Source: Azoarcus sp. KH32C (GTDB taxonomy: Bacteria; Pseudomonadota; Gammaproteobacteria; Burkholderiales; Rhodocyclaceae). From it: a DNA stretch of 64,000 bases. The position numbers and the translations under genes are program-made. Below, piece by piece: positions 31,894 to 38,655 of this stretch (position 1 is the first letter of the stretch; the number at the start of each line of letters is the position of its first letter). The DNA lies in the NCBI RefSeq assembly GCF_000349945.1, contig NC_020516.1:2976001-3040000 (forward strand). Reading direction: 5' to 3'. The notes beneath the pieces are model-generated. The model did not search any database. It saw only the letters and a program-made list of their open reading frames with translations, and was not told where the DNA came from.

Positions 31894-33143
31894 GTCACAG
31901 GCACGAACTGCCGGCCTTTGCCGGCTACGGGGTCGAGATCGAATACATGATCGTCGACCGTGATCACCTCGACATCCGCCCCTTCGCCGACCGGCTCCTC
32001 GCGGCCGGCGCCGGCCAGCCGGCGTCGGAGGTGATCCACGGCAACATGGGCTGGTCGAATGAGCTTGCGATGCACCTCGTCGAGCTGAAGAACCTCCACC
32101 CGGTGCCGTCGCTGGAAGGCCTCGTCGATGCCTTCCACGAGGAAGTGCTCGCGGTCGACGATCTTCTCGCGCCGCTCGGCGCACGGCTGATGCCGAGCGG
32201 CATGCATCCCTGGATGGATCCGGCGACCGAGACGCGCTTGTGGACGTTCGACAACGCCGCGGTCTACGCCTGCTTCGACCGCATCTTCGATTGCCGGCGC
32301 CATGGCTGGGGCAATCTGCAGAGCATTCATCTGAACCTGCCCTACTGCGGCGACGAGGAGTTCGCCCGGCTTCACGCCGCGATCCGCCTCGCGCTCCCCA
32401 TCCTGCCGGCGCTGGCCGCGAGTTCGCCGTGGGCGGACAAACGCCCGACGGGGTGCATGGACTATCGGCTGATGATGTACCGCGACCACCAGAAACAGGT
32501 GCCCTCGTCGATGGGCAATTGCATCCCCGACCCGAGCGCCTCGCAGCGCGAGTACCAGACGCAGGTGCTCGCGCCGATGTACCGCGAGGTCGCGGAATAC
32601 GGCTCGGTCCCCGGCCAGTGCGACACGAACACCTTGCGCCACGAGTGGCTGAACGTGCGCGCCGCGGCGCCGCGTTTCGAGCGCAGCGCGATCGAAATCC
32701 GTGTCCTCGACGCGCAGGAGTGCCCCTTCGCCGATCTCGCCGTGGCCGCGGCGACCGCGGCGCTCGTACGCCATCTCTACGACACTGTAGGCGCGGAGGC
32801 CGAGGCCGGCCTCGATACGCTCAGGCTGGTGGCGATCTTCGACCGCTGCATCCAGGACGCGGAGCGCGCCGAGATCGACGACGGCGAATATCTCGAACTG
32901 CTCGGTTGCGACAGCCGTCCGCGGACCGCGACGGAACTCTGGGCGGGTCTGATCGACCGCCTTCAGGCGGACGGCTTGCTCGCCGCGCAATGGCTGCCGG
33001 CGCTGCACCTGATCCTCAGACGCGGAACGCTGGCGCGCCGTCTCGCCATGGCCCTCGACGACGATCCCGGCTGCCTGCTCGGCGTGTACCGGGAACTATG
33101 TGAATGTCTCCACGACAACCATCAGTATCCGGGGCCGCGCTAG
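31890..33143 (+). CDS. GCS2-type glutamate-cysteine-ligase-like carboxylate-amine ligase
   Basis: 417-aa protein of the glutamate-cysteine ligase 2 (YbdK-like) superfamily. It shows the N-terminal GYGVEIEYMIVDRD (substrate/metal-binding Glu pair), WSNELAMHLVELKN, NLQSIHLNLPY and a C-terminal ERSAIEIRVLDAQECP. Members join an amino acid to the side-chain carboxylate of glutamate or a similar acceptor using ATP. Overlaps RimK by four bases. With the RimK-type enzyme it suggests two successive ATP-dependent amide bonds, for example a gamma-glutamyl peptide or a protein tag. Confidence 0.88.
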   Translation: MSHRHELPAFAGYGVEIEYMIVDRDHLDIRPFADRLLAAGAGQPASEVIHGNMGWSNELAMHLVELKNLHPVPSLEGLVDAFHEEVLAVDDLLAPLGARLMPSGMHPWMDPATETRLWTFDNAAVYACFDRIFDCRRHGWGNLQSIHLNLPYCGDEEFARLHAAIRLALPILPALAASSPWADKRPTGCMDYRLMMYRDHQKQVPSSMGNCIPDPSASQREYQTQVLAPMYREVAEYGSVPGQCDTNTLRHEWLNVRAAAPRFERSAIEIRVLDAQECPFADLAVAAATAALVRHLYDTVGAEAEAGLDTLRLVAIFDRCIQDAERAEIDDGEYLELLGCDSRPRTATELWAGLIDRLQADGLLAAQWLPALHLILRRGTLARRLAMALDDDPGCLLGVYRELCECLHDNHQYPGPR

Positions 33144-33940
33144 TCCTGTCGCCCCTCTACGGGGGCGGACCGGGGCAGATTGGCGGAACCTTCTTCCTGA
33201 TCACCTGCGAACACGGCGGCAAGCGCATCCCCGTGGCCTACGCGGCTCTGTTCGCGGGACAAGAGGGACTACTGTCCAGCCATCGCGGCCACGATGCGGG
33301 CGCCCTTACGCTGGCACGCGAACTCTCGGCCGCGCTGCATGCACCGCTCGTGTCCTCGACGACCAGCCGGCTACTCGTCGATCTCAACCGCTCGCCCGGC
33401 CACCGTGACCGCTTCTCCGAGATCACCCGCCCGCTGCCGCGCGATGAAAGGGCCGAGATCGACGCGCGCTACTACCGGCCCTACCGCCGACGCGTCGAAG
33501 GCATCATCGCCAATGCCCTCCATCATGGCTCCCGCGTCGTCCACATCTCCAGCCACAGCTTCACGCCGGTGATGGACGGCCGGGCGCGGACTGCGGATGT
33601 CGGTTTCCTGTATGACCCGCACCGGCCCCCCGAAGCCGATCTTTCGCGGCAGTGGATGATCGCCCTTCAGCAACGGGATGTGGCATTGCGGCTACGCCGC
33701 AATTATCCGTACACGGGGCGTGCCGACGGCTTCTGCGTTGGCTTGCGCCGCCGCTACCCCCCCGAGGTCTACGTAGGACTGGAACTGGAGGTGAACCAGC
33801 GTTATGTGACGGCGGGCGGCCCCGCGTGGCGCAAGTTGCGCGCGGACATCGTCGCGGCGCTCCTGCATGCCGTCGGCGGTCGGAAGGCGGGAGAGTCGTC
33901 GAAGCCGACGACTCCCCCGCACCAAGCCGCTCGTGTGTGA
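33104..33940 (+). CDS. N-formylglutamate amidohydrolase-family protein
   Basis: 278-aa zinc hydrolase-like protein of the N-formylglutamate deformylase (HutG-like) family. Motifs: FLITCEHGGKRIP (zinc-binding His/Glu), LVDLNRSPGHRDRFSE, VHISSHSFTP and ELEVNQRYV. Hydrolyses acyl-glutamate-type amides in known members. The first 40 bases overlap the GCS2 gene; ATG 33104 is the most upstream start, and a slightly later start is possible. Probably the processing or editing hydrolase of the RimK/GCS2 pathway. Ends 25 bases before the converging membrane-protein gene. Confidence 0.85.
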   Translation: MSPRQPSVSGAALVLSPLYGGGPGQIGGTFFLITCEHGGKRIPVAYAALFAGQEGLLSSHRGHDAGALTLARELSAALHAPLVSSTTSRLLVDLNRSPGHRDRFSEITRPLPRDERAEIDARYYRPYRRRVEGIIANALHHGSRVVHISSHSFTPVMDGRARTADVGFLYDPHRPPEADLSRQWMIALQQRDVALRLRRNYPYTGRADGFCVGLRRRYPPEVYVGLELEVNQRYVTAGGPAWRKLRADIVAALLHAVGGRKAGESSKPTTPPHQAARV

Positions 33941-33965
33941 TGCGCTTTCCGATGGGCGCCGACCG

Positions 33966-34757
33966 TCAGCCCGGAGTCGGTACGTGATGTACGACCCGCG
34001 TTTGCACCGCGCGCTGCTCGCCGTAGCGTCCCGGCATCGCGCGCCGACGCGCGCCGCGCGCACCCACCATTCCGCCGCCCGCACCCGCGAGCAGGGACAA
34101 GAGCATCGCCGCGCTCAACCACGTGCTGGCGATCGATGCGGCCTGGGCGGCATCTTCGACGCGGTTCGCCTCTGCCTGCGTTTCGGGGCGTCCCCTGCGC
34201 ATCGCCATTGCCCGGTCGACCGCCGCCGTCGCCTGGTTTTCGGTCATTCCGAGCCGGTCACGGAGCACGTTCGTCGCCGTCGCCCGGTCGCCGCGTTCGA
34301 TGCTTGAGAACAGCTCGGCGATGGCCGATTCGTTGCCTGGAGTCGCCGCAACCGACGAAGCGGTGTTGAACATGCCGGTCAGCGCATTTCCGGTGACCGA
34401 GCCCGTCACGATCGCGAAGAACAGCACGGTCGCTCCCCAAGCGACGATGCCGTGCAGTACCCCGTCGGTGCTTCGCCGCAGCGACGAACTGCGCGCCGCG
34501 ACGTATCCGCCGACGAAGGCGGAAATCAGCATGCTCACGGTGTTCCAGAGCGCAGCGGCAATCGAAATACCGCTGCCGCCGGGCCGGGCGCCGGCTCCGA
34601 ATGCCGCGAATCCACCGGCGACCCCGATCAGGGTCAGCAGCAGATGGACTCCCACGCCCACCGCAAAACCGGCGACCACGGCACCCCACCGGATTCCGGT
34701 CGTCACCGACGTGTGTTCGAGCTCGTAAGCCGTCGTTTCTATCGTCCTGGTTTCCAT
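33966..34757 (-). CDS. Four-helix inner-membrane protein of unknown function
   Basis: 263-aa protein with four hydrophobic segments (IRWGAVVAGFAVGVGVHLLL near 22-50; ISIAAALWNTVSMLISAFVG; IVAWGATVLFFAIVTGSVTG; ASTWLSAAMLLSLLAGAGGG). A soluble loop of about 60 residues rich in Asp/Glu/Arg lies between helices three and four. It resembles poorly characterised PhnA-like membrane proteins; no catalytic motif seen. ATG 34757 follows a GAGGATGAG ribosome site. A sigma-54-type promoter is about 60 bases upstream, divergent from the hemerythrin-like gene. Confidence 0.78.
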   Translation of the reverse strand: METRTIETTAYELEHTSVTTGIRWGAVVAGFAVGVGVHLLLTLIGVAGGFAAFGAGARPGGSGISIAAALWNTVSMLISAFVGGYVAARSSSLRRSTDGVLHGIVAWGATVLFFAIVTGSVTGNALTGMFNTASSVAATPGNESAIAELFSSIERGDRATATNVLRDRLGMTENQATAAVDRAMAMRRGRPETQAEANRVEDAAQAASIASTWLSAAMLLSLLAGAGGGMVGARGARRRAMPGRYGEQRAVQTRVVHHVPTPG

Positions 34758-34815
34758 TGCTCATCCTCTCGTTCTGCAGGTAAAAGCCGGCCCCGAGGGG
34801 CGTATGCGTTTGCGA

Positions 34816-34829
34816 GCAAAGGACGTTCC
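34816..34829 (-). promoter_or_regulatory. Sigma-54-type promoter for the leftward membrane protein
   Basis: Minus-strand GGAACGTCCTTTGC; GG-N10-GC with TTTGC, about 60 bases before ATG 34757. Confidence 0.75.
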
Positions 34830-34873
34830 GGCGTCTGCCCGCTCCCCCCATTCCCTGTCGCTGAGGGTGGAAC

Positions 34874-34904
34874 GAAATTCCTACGTGCCGGGTGTAATTC
34901 CTAC
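34874..34904 (+). promoter_or_regulatory. Candidate activator element (perfect tandem nonamers)
   Basis: AATTCCTAC occurs twice, at 34876-34884 and 34896-34904, a perfect direct repeat with a 20-base period (about two helical turns). The second copy is part of GTGTAATTCCTAC. It lies between one leftward and two rightward sigma-54-type promoters and closely resembles 7773-7803 in sequence and layout. Confidence 0.55.
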
Positions 34905-34947
34905 TGAGCTCGGGCGGCACGCGGCAGTGTCCGCCGGAAAACCCGTA

Positions 34948-34961
34948 GGCATGCGGCTTGC
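34948..34961 (+). promoter_or_regulatory. Sigma-54-type promoter, distal, for the hemerythrin-like gene
   Basis: GGCATGCGGCTTGC fits GGCAY-N5-TTGC. Its sequence is close to the rpoN promoter (GGCATGCGTCTTGC). Confidence 0.75.
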
Positions 34962-34971
34962 AGCGGTTGGC

Positions 34972-34985
34972 GGCACGTGCGTTGC
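34972..34985 (+). promoter_or_regulatory. Sigma-54-type promoter, proximal, for the hemerythrin-like gene
   Basis: GGCACGTGCGTTGC is a perfect core match, 24 bases downstream of the distal site and 26 bases before ATG 35012, giving a leader of about 15 bases. Confidence 0.75.
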
Positions 34986-35011
34986 GGCTGCGGCTTTATC
35001 ACAGGTGTCCC

Positions 35012-35560
35012 ATGACAGAATCGGCTCAGAATGTGCTGGAAGAATTCCTTCAGGAGCACCGGGCCTTGCGCTCGCGTCTCACGATCCCCGGCCAGGAAGC
35101 CGATGATCCGGCACTTCCGTCGCGGGATGTGACCGCTGCGCTACGTCGCGAAATGGATGAACTCGGACGCCAGCTCCTGCATCACTCGCGCCTCGAATGC
35201 GAGATTCTTGATGTGCTGAAGTCCCAGAGCGACTCGCCGACCCAGGGCCTGCCGGAGGCGGTGGCCCGTTGCGAGGCCGCGAGGCAACTCCTCGAGCGCC
35301 TGGACGCGCTGTCCTATATCGCCGACGATGCCGCGTTCAATGCGCTCTACAAGTTCTTCGTCCGCAGCGCGCAGACCTATCTCGACGAGGTGGAGACGAC
35401 CGTGATCCCGGAGGCCTGCGAAAGCCTCGAAGGCGGAGAGCTGAGCCGGCGGGTGCAACTGGCCACCGAGGAGCACGCCGCATCGATGCCGGCCGCGACG
35501 CGCGCCGCCGACGGACGGCTCGATATCGGCACCGGCGAGGACCGCAGCCCGGCGATCTGA
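35012..35560 (+). CDS. Hemerythrin-like helical protein
   Basis: 182-aa protein that reads like an HHE/hemerythrin four-helix bundle. EFLQEHRALRSRL (His in helix A), LLHHSRLECEILDVL (HxxxE) and a helix YLDEVETTVIPEACESL are visible, but the last helix lacks the usual HxxxH/E, so the di-iron site may be incomplete. Such proteins bind oxygen or NO, or repair iron-sulfur clusters. ATG 35012 is used because the sigma-54-type -12 element at 34985 rules out the earlier in-frame start. Only a weak ribosome site (AGGTG) is seen. Confidence 0.7.
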   Translation: MTESAQNVLEEFLQEHRALRSRLTIPGQEADDPALPSRDVTAALRREMDELGRQLLHHSRLECEILDVLKSQSDSPTQGLPEAVARCEAARQLLERLDALSYIADDAAFNALYKFFVRSAQTYLDEVETTVIPEACESLEGGELSRRVQLATEEHAASMPAATRAADGRLDIGTGEDRSPAI

Positions 35561-35581
35561 ACGGCCGCCCTTCCGGCGACC

Positions 35582-35962
35582 TCACATATCCGTCATATTC
35601 TCGCAAGAGTCCTTGCAACGCCGGCACGCCTCGATGCACAGCTCCATCTCGTCGAGGTCGCGGCAGCTCGAGATGCAGGCGTCGCAGACATCCGCGCACA
35701 CCGCGCAGATCTGGCGGTGCAGCGACGAGCCGGTCGTGAGCACCTCCGCCGCCAGCGCACATGTTCGGGCGCAGACGATCATCGTGCGCAGGTGGTCTTC
35801 TTCGACGTGCCGGCCGCCCTTGCGCAGACAATGACCGGTTGCCATGCCGAGGCACACGAGCTCGCAGGAACGGCAGTGTTCGATGCATTCGGCGATATCT
35901 TGCGACAGGCCGATTTCGCGGGCGAGTTCGGCGCCCGCGGGCGCGAATGCGGACATGTTCAT
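35582..35962 (-). CDS. Cysteine-rich four-helix copper-binding protein (Csp/DUF326-like)
   Basis: 126-aa cytosolic-looking protein with many cysteines in regular helical spacing (CIEHCRSCELVC, GHCLRKGG, CARTCALAA, CAVCADVCDACISSC, CIEACRRCKDSC). This matches DUF326/copper storage proteins, whose four-helix bundles hold Cu(I) along an inner row of Cys. No signal peptide, so it resembles the cytosolic Csp3 type. ATG 35962 has Shine-Dalgarno AAGGAG. A sigma-54-type promoter lies about 55 bases upstream. Converges with the hemerythrin-like gene. Confidence 0.9.
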   Translation of the reverse strand: MNMSAFAPAGAELAREIGLSQDIAECIEHCRSCELVCLGMATGHCLRKGGRHVEEDHLRTMIVCARTCALAAEVLTTGSSLHRQICAVCADVCDACISSCRDLDEMELCIEACRRCKDSCENMTDM

Positions 35963-36018
35963 CGATATTCTCCTTGGTCAATAAATGCCGGCGGGCGCCC
36001 GGCACTGGCGCAGCCGGT

Positions 36019-36032
36019 GCAATCAGCGTTCC
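36019..36032 (-). promoter_or_regulatory. Sigma-54-type promoter for the cysteine-rich protein
   Basis: Minus-strand GGAACGCTGATTGC; TTGC and GG at correct spacing, in the 121-base gap before ATG 35962. Confidence 0.75.
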
Positions 36033-36083
36033 GTGAGGGTCCTTCCGAAGCTTGCAGGCGCGGCTTTCATCGAATCGGTCGCC

Positions 36084-36959
36084 TCAGCCGTTGATGATCT
36101 CGCCGCCGTTCGGATGCAGCACCTGCCCCGTCATGTAGCTCGAGTCGGAGCTGGCCAGGAAGATGTAGCTGGGCGCGACCTCGTCCGGCTGGCCGGGCCG
36201 GCCCAGGGGCTCCTTAGCGCCGAAGCTCGCCACCTTCTCCTCCTCGAAGGTCGAGGGGATCAGCGGCGTCCAGATCGGGCCGGGGGCCACCGCATTGACG
36301 CGAATGCCCTTCGATGCCAGCGACTGCGCGAGCGAGCGCGTGAAGGACACGATCGCGCCCTTGGTGGCCGAATAGTCGATGAGGTGGGCACTGCCGCGAT
36401 AGGCCGTGACGGAGGTCGTGTTGATGATGCAGGCGCCTTCCTTGAGGTGGGAGAGCGAGTGCTTCGTGAGGTCGAACATCGCGAAGAGGTTGGTCCGGAA
36501 GGTGCGTTCGAGCTGTTCGCGCGTGATCCCTTCGAGGCTCTCCTGCGGATGCTGCTCGGCGGCGTTGTTCACGACGATGTCGAGCCGGCCGAATTCCTTG
36601 ATCACCTGCCCGACGACGTCCTTGGTGAAGTCCTCGTTCCCGACATCGCCTGCGATCAGCAGGCAGCGCCTGCCTGCGGCCTCGACGCTGCGGCGGGTGT
36701 CCTCCGCGTCCTCGTGCTCTTCGAGGTAGACCACGGCGACGTCTGCACCCTCCTTCGCAAAGCCGATTGCGACCGCCCGCCCGATGCCGCTGTCGCCACC
36801 TGTGACGATCGCGACCTTGCCCTCGAGCTTGCCTGCCCCCCGGTAATCCTTCATGTGGTCCTGGGGTTGCGGCCTCATCGGCGCTTCGCGGCCGGGCTGG
36901 ACGTCCTGATGCTGCGGCGGCAGGGTCTGATGCTGTTTCCGCCCTTCTTTTTCGCTCAT
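36084..36959 (-). CDS. General-stress short-chain dehydrogenase
   Basis: 291-aa classical SDR with an N-terminal extension of 40 polar residues rich in Gln/Pro, typical of the YdaD/YghA general-stress group. Cofactor motif VTGGDSGIGRAVAIGF (glycine-rich loop), NNAAEQ, catalytic Ser in INTTSVTAYRG, Tyr-Lys in IDYSATKGA. Uses NAD(P)(H); substrate unknown. Last gene of a leftward group (37436, 37233, this gene) that a sigma-54-type promoter at 37489 would drive. Gap to the upstream gene is 37 bases. Confidence 0.92.
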   Translation of the reverse strand: MSEKEGRKQHQTLPPQHQDVQPGREAPMRPQPQDHMKDYRGAGKLEGKVAIVTGGDSGIGRAVAIGFAKEGADVAVVYLEEHEDAEDTRRSVEAAGRRCLLIAGDVGNEDFTKDVVGQVIKEFGRLDIVVNNAAEQHPQESLEGITREQLERTFRTNLFAMFDLTKHSLSHLKEGACIINTTSVTAYRGSAHLIDYSATKGAIVSFTRSLAQSLASKGIRVNAVAPGPIWTPLIPSTFEEEKVASFGAKEPLGRPGQPDEVAPSYIFLASSDSSYMTGQVLHPNGGEIING

Positions 36960-36996
36960 TGCTCGCCTCCCCGTTCCGGCTATCCGTCTCGGGTGC

Positions 36997-37233
36997 TCAA
37001 CGGCGTCCGCGCGCGTAGAAGCCCGCGACCGCTCCGAGTGCGCCTCCGGCGAGCGATGCGAGCGCCAGAGCCGTCCAGGGGCGCAGCACCACCTGTTCGC
37101 GGCAGCGCTCGCGGACCGCAGCGAGCCGCTCCTTCGAAGCGGGTTGCGACTCCGATTCCTCTTGAACGGGGTGGCCCGTGTCGCTCGAATAGACCTTCAC
37201 GTCGTGACCATGGATGTCTTCAAGTGCGTTCAT
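36997..37233 (-). CDS. Small membrane-anchored protein of unknown function
   Basis: 78-aa protein: a hydrophilic N-terminal 50 residues (DIHGHDVKVYSSDTGHPVQ) and one C-terminal membrane helix (TALALASLAGGALGAVAGFY) ending in ARGRR. This is the layout of DUF883/ElaB-type tail-anchored stress proteins, although the sequence is not a clear member. ATG 37233 has Shine-Dalgarno AAGGAGG. It lies between the ferritin-like fragment and the SDR. Confidence 0.72.
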   Translation of the reverse strand: MNALEDIHGHDVKVYSSDTGHPVQEESESQPASKERLAAVRERCREQVVLRPWTALALASLAGGALGAVAGFYARGRR

Positions 37234-37259
37234 CTTCTGTACCTCCTTCGGTTCGCCGC

Positions 37260-37436
37260 TCAGCCGATTTCGCCGAGCAGCATCGTCTCCAGCCAGTCCT
37301 TCACCCGTGCCACGTGCTCGTTTTCGCGTTTGAGCGCCCGCTGGAACTGCGGGAGTACCGCATCCTGATCCGCCTCCTTGGCGAGGCGGATCAGGAGAGC
37401 CCAGCAGGCGCTGTCGAGGAGTTCGGCACTCAGCAT
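37260..37436 (-). pseudogene. C-terminal fragment of a ferritin-like protein
   Basis: 58 codons: SACWALLIRLAKEADQDAVL then FQRALKRENEHVARVKDWLE, which looks like the last helices of a ferritin-like stress protein (ExxH spacing EHVARV). The N-terminal helices are missing. It begins 53 bases after a perfect-spacing sigma-54-type promoter, so a deletion may have joined promoter and 3' part. No clear ribosome site is seen before ATG 37436. It could still be a short expressed protein. Confidence 0.5.
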
Positions 37437-37488
37437 GGCGGGCTAGACGCGGCGTACCACCATGCGTCGATTGTTTGCCCCGTTGAGT

Positions 37489-37502
37489 GCAAACCATGTT
37501 CC
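37489..37502 (-). promoter_or_regulatory. Sigma-54-type promoter for the leftward stress group
   Basis: Minus-strand GGAACATGGTTTGC followed by A; GG-N10-GC with TTTGC. Drives the 37436/37233/SDR group. Confidence 0.75.
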
Positions 37503-37546
37503 CGCGTTGTTGGTAGCGTTCGCAGACGAGGGATGCCGCGCCGGCA

Positions 37547-37559
37547 GTAGGACTTACAC
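37547..37559 (-). promoter_or_regulatory. Candidate activator core
   Basis: Minus-strand GTGTAAGTCCTAC, matching the GTGTAA-N-TYYTRC core, 45 bases upstream of the sigma-54-type promoter at 37489. A partner half-site about 20 bases further is degenerate. Confidence 0.45.
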
Positions 37560-37651
37560 ATGTATCGCTAACATCAGCGGCATGCCGGCCAAACGCCGTC
37601 CTGGTCCGGCGTGAGGAACGGCCGTCGACCATGACGCGCAGACAGCCGTGC

Positions 37652-38566
37652 TCAGTAGGCGGTGGAGGACTGCGCGGCCCAGAGGTGGGCGGCGACCAGC
37701 GCGCGCCAGGGCGAGAAGTCGGCGAGCCATTCCCTGGCCAGGTTTTCGCCGATCCGGTCGGGCGAAGCGATCAGCGTCTGGATTCCGCGTCGCACGGCAA
37801 CGTCGCCATGCAGCGAGCCGTCAAGCCAGCCGAAACCCCGCAGCAGCATGTAATTGACGGTCCAGGGGCCGATGCCGCGCAGTTCGAGCAGCCGATCGCG
37901 GATCTCGTCGACGGGCAGCACGACGGGCAACGTCTGGCACCACGTGTCGAGCGGGAGTCGATCGTCGGCCGCGAGTTGCGACACCGTCAACAGCGTTCTC
38001 GCCTTTGCGGCCGAAAAACCGGCGCCCCTGAGCTCGTCCTCGGCCAGCGCGCCGACCTGGCGCGCTTCCGGGTAGCACATCAATCCGCCGGAATGCCGCA
38101 CGCCCGTCGCGAGGATGAGCTTGCGGCGCAGCGAAACGGCGGCGCCGACGCTGATTTGCTGCCCCGTGACCGCCCACGTGAGCGCTTCGAAAGGCGTTGC
38201 CGTCACCGGCACCCGCAAGCCGGACTGGCGGGCCAGCAAGGGGCCGAGGCCGGGGTGGTCGCGGTAGCGCTCTTCGAAGGCCTCGATGCCCTGCCCCAGC
38301 CCCAGCATGCGGCGCGCCATCGCTTCGAAGCGCCCTTCCCCACCGACGGGCGCGTCGCCGTCGATGGCAAGCTCGGCGATGGCCTGCCCGGTGCCGAAAC
38401 GGATGCTGAGACAAGCGGGCCGCCCCTCCCACTGCATCCCCTTCTCCAGCACATCCACGCCCACCCGTTCGCCGACTTCCTGTGCGTCGCGCTTGTGAAA
38501 GGCGAGGATGTCGCGGGACCGGAAGCCGGCGGGCAGTGGCAGGATGCTGGAAAGCCGTGCGCTCAT
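37652..38566 (-). CDS. alkA: DNA-3-methyladenine glycosylase II (AlkA-like)
   Basis: 304-aa base-excision repair glycosylase of the HhH-GPD superfamily. An AlkA-type N-terminal domain (1 to about 110) is followed by the helix-hairpin-helix LLELRGIGPWTVNYMLLRG and the catalytic Asp in DGSLHGDVAVRRG. It excises 3-methyladenine and other alkylated bases. No sigma-54-type promoter precedes it; it marks the edge of the dense stress region. Start MSARLSS has no strong ribosome site. Confidence 0.92.
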   Translation of the reverse strand: MSARLSSILPLPAGFRSRDILAFHKRDAQEVGERVGVDVLEKGMQWEGRPACLSIRFGTGQAIAELAIDGDAPVGGEGRFEAMARRMLGLGQGIEAFEERYRDHPGLGPLLARQSGLRVPVTATPFEALTWAVTGQQISVGAAVSLRRKLILATGVRHSGGLMCYPEARQVGALAEDELRGAGFSAAKARTLLTVSQLAADDRLPLDTWCQTLPVVLPVDEIRDRLLELRGIGPWTVNYMLLRGFGWLDGSLHGDVAVRRGIQTLIASPDRIGENLAREWLADFSPWRALVAAHLWAAQSSTAY

Positions 38567-38610
38567 TTCGCGGGTGGGGAATCGGCGAAAGGCTTCAGTC
38601 TAAGGCCGCC

Positions 38611-38633
38611 GAGCCGGCAAGGCACCCCGGCTC
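38611..38633. terminator. Hairpin downstream of the EAL gene
   Basis: Seven-base stem GAGCCGG / CCGGCTC with a nine-base loop between the end of the GGDEF-EAL gene and alkA. No strong T-run follows on either strand, so it may attenuate transcription or stabilise the mRNA rather than terminate it. Confidence 0.45.
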
Positions 38634-38655
38634 TTGCTGTCGAATTCGGCGATAT

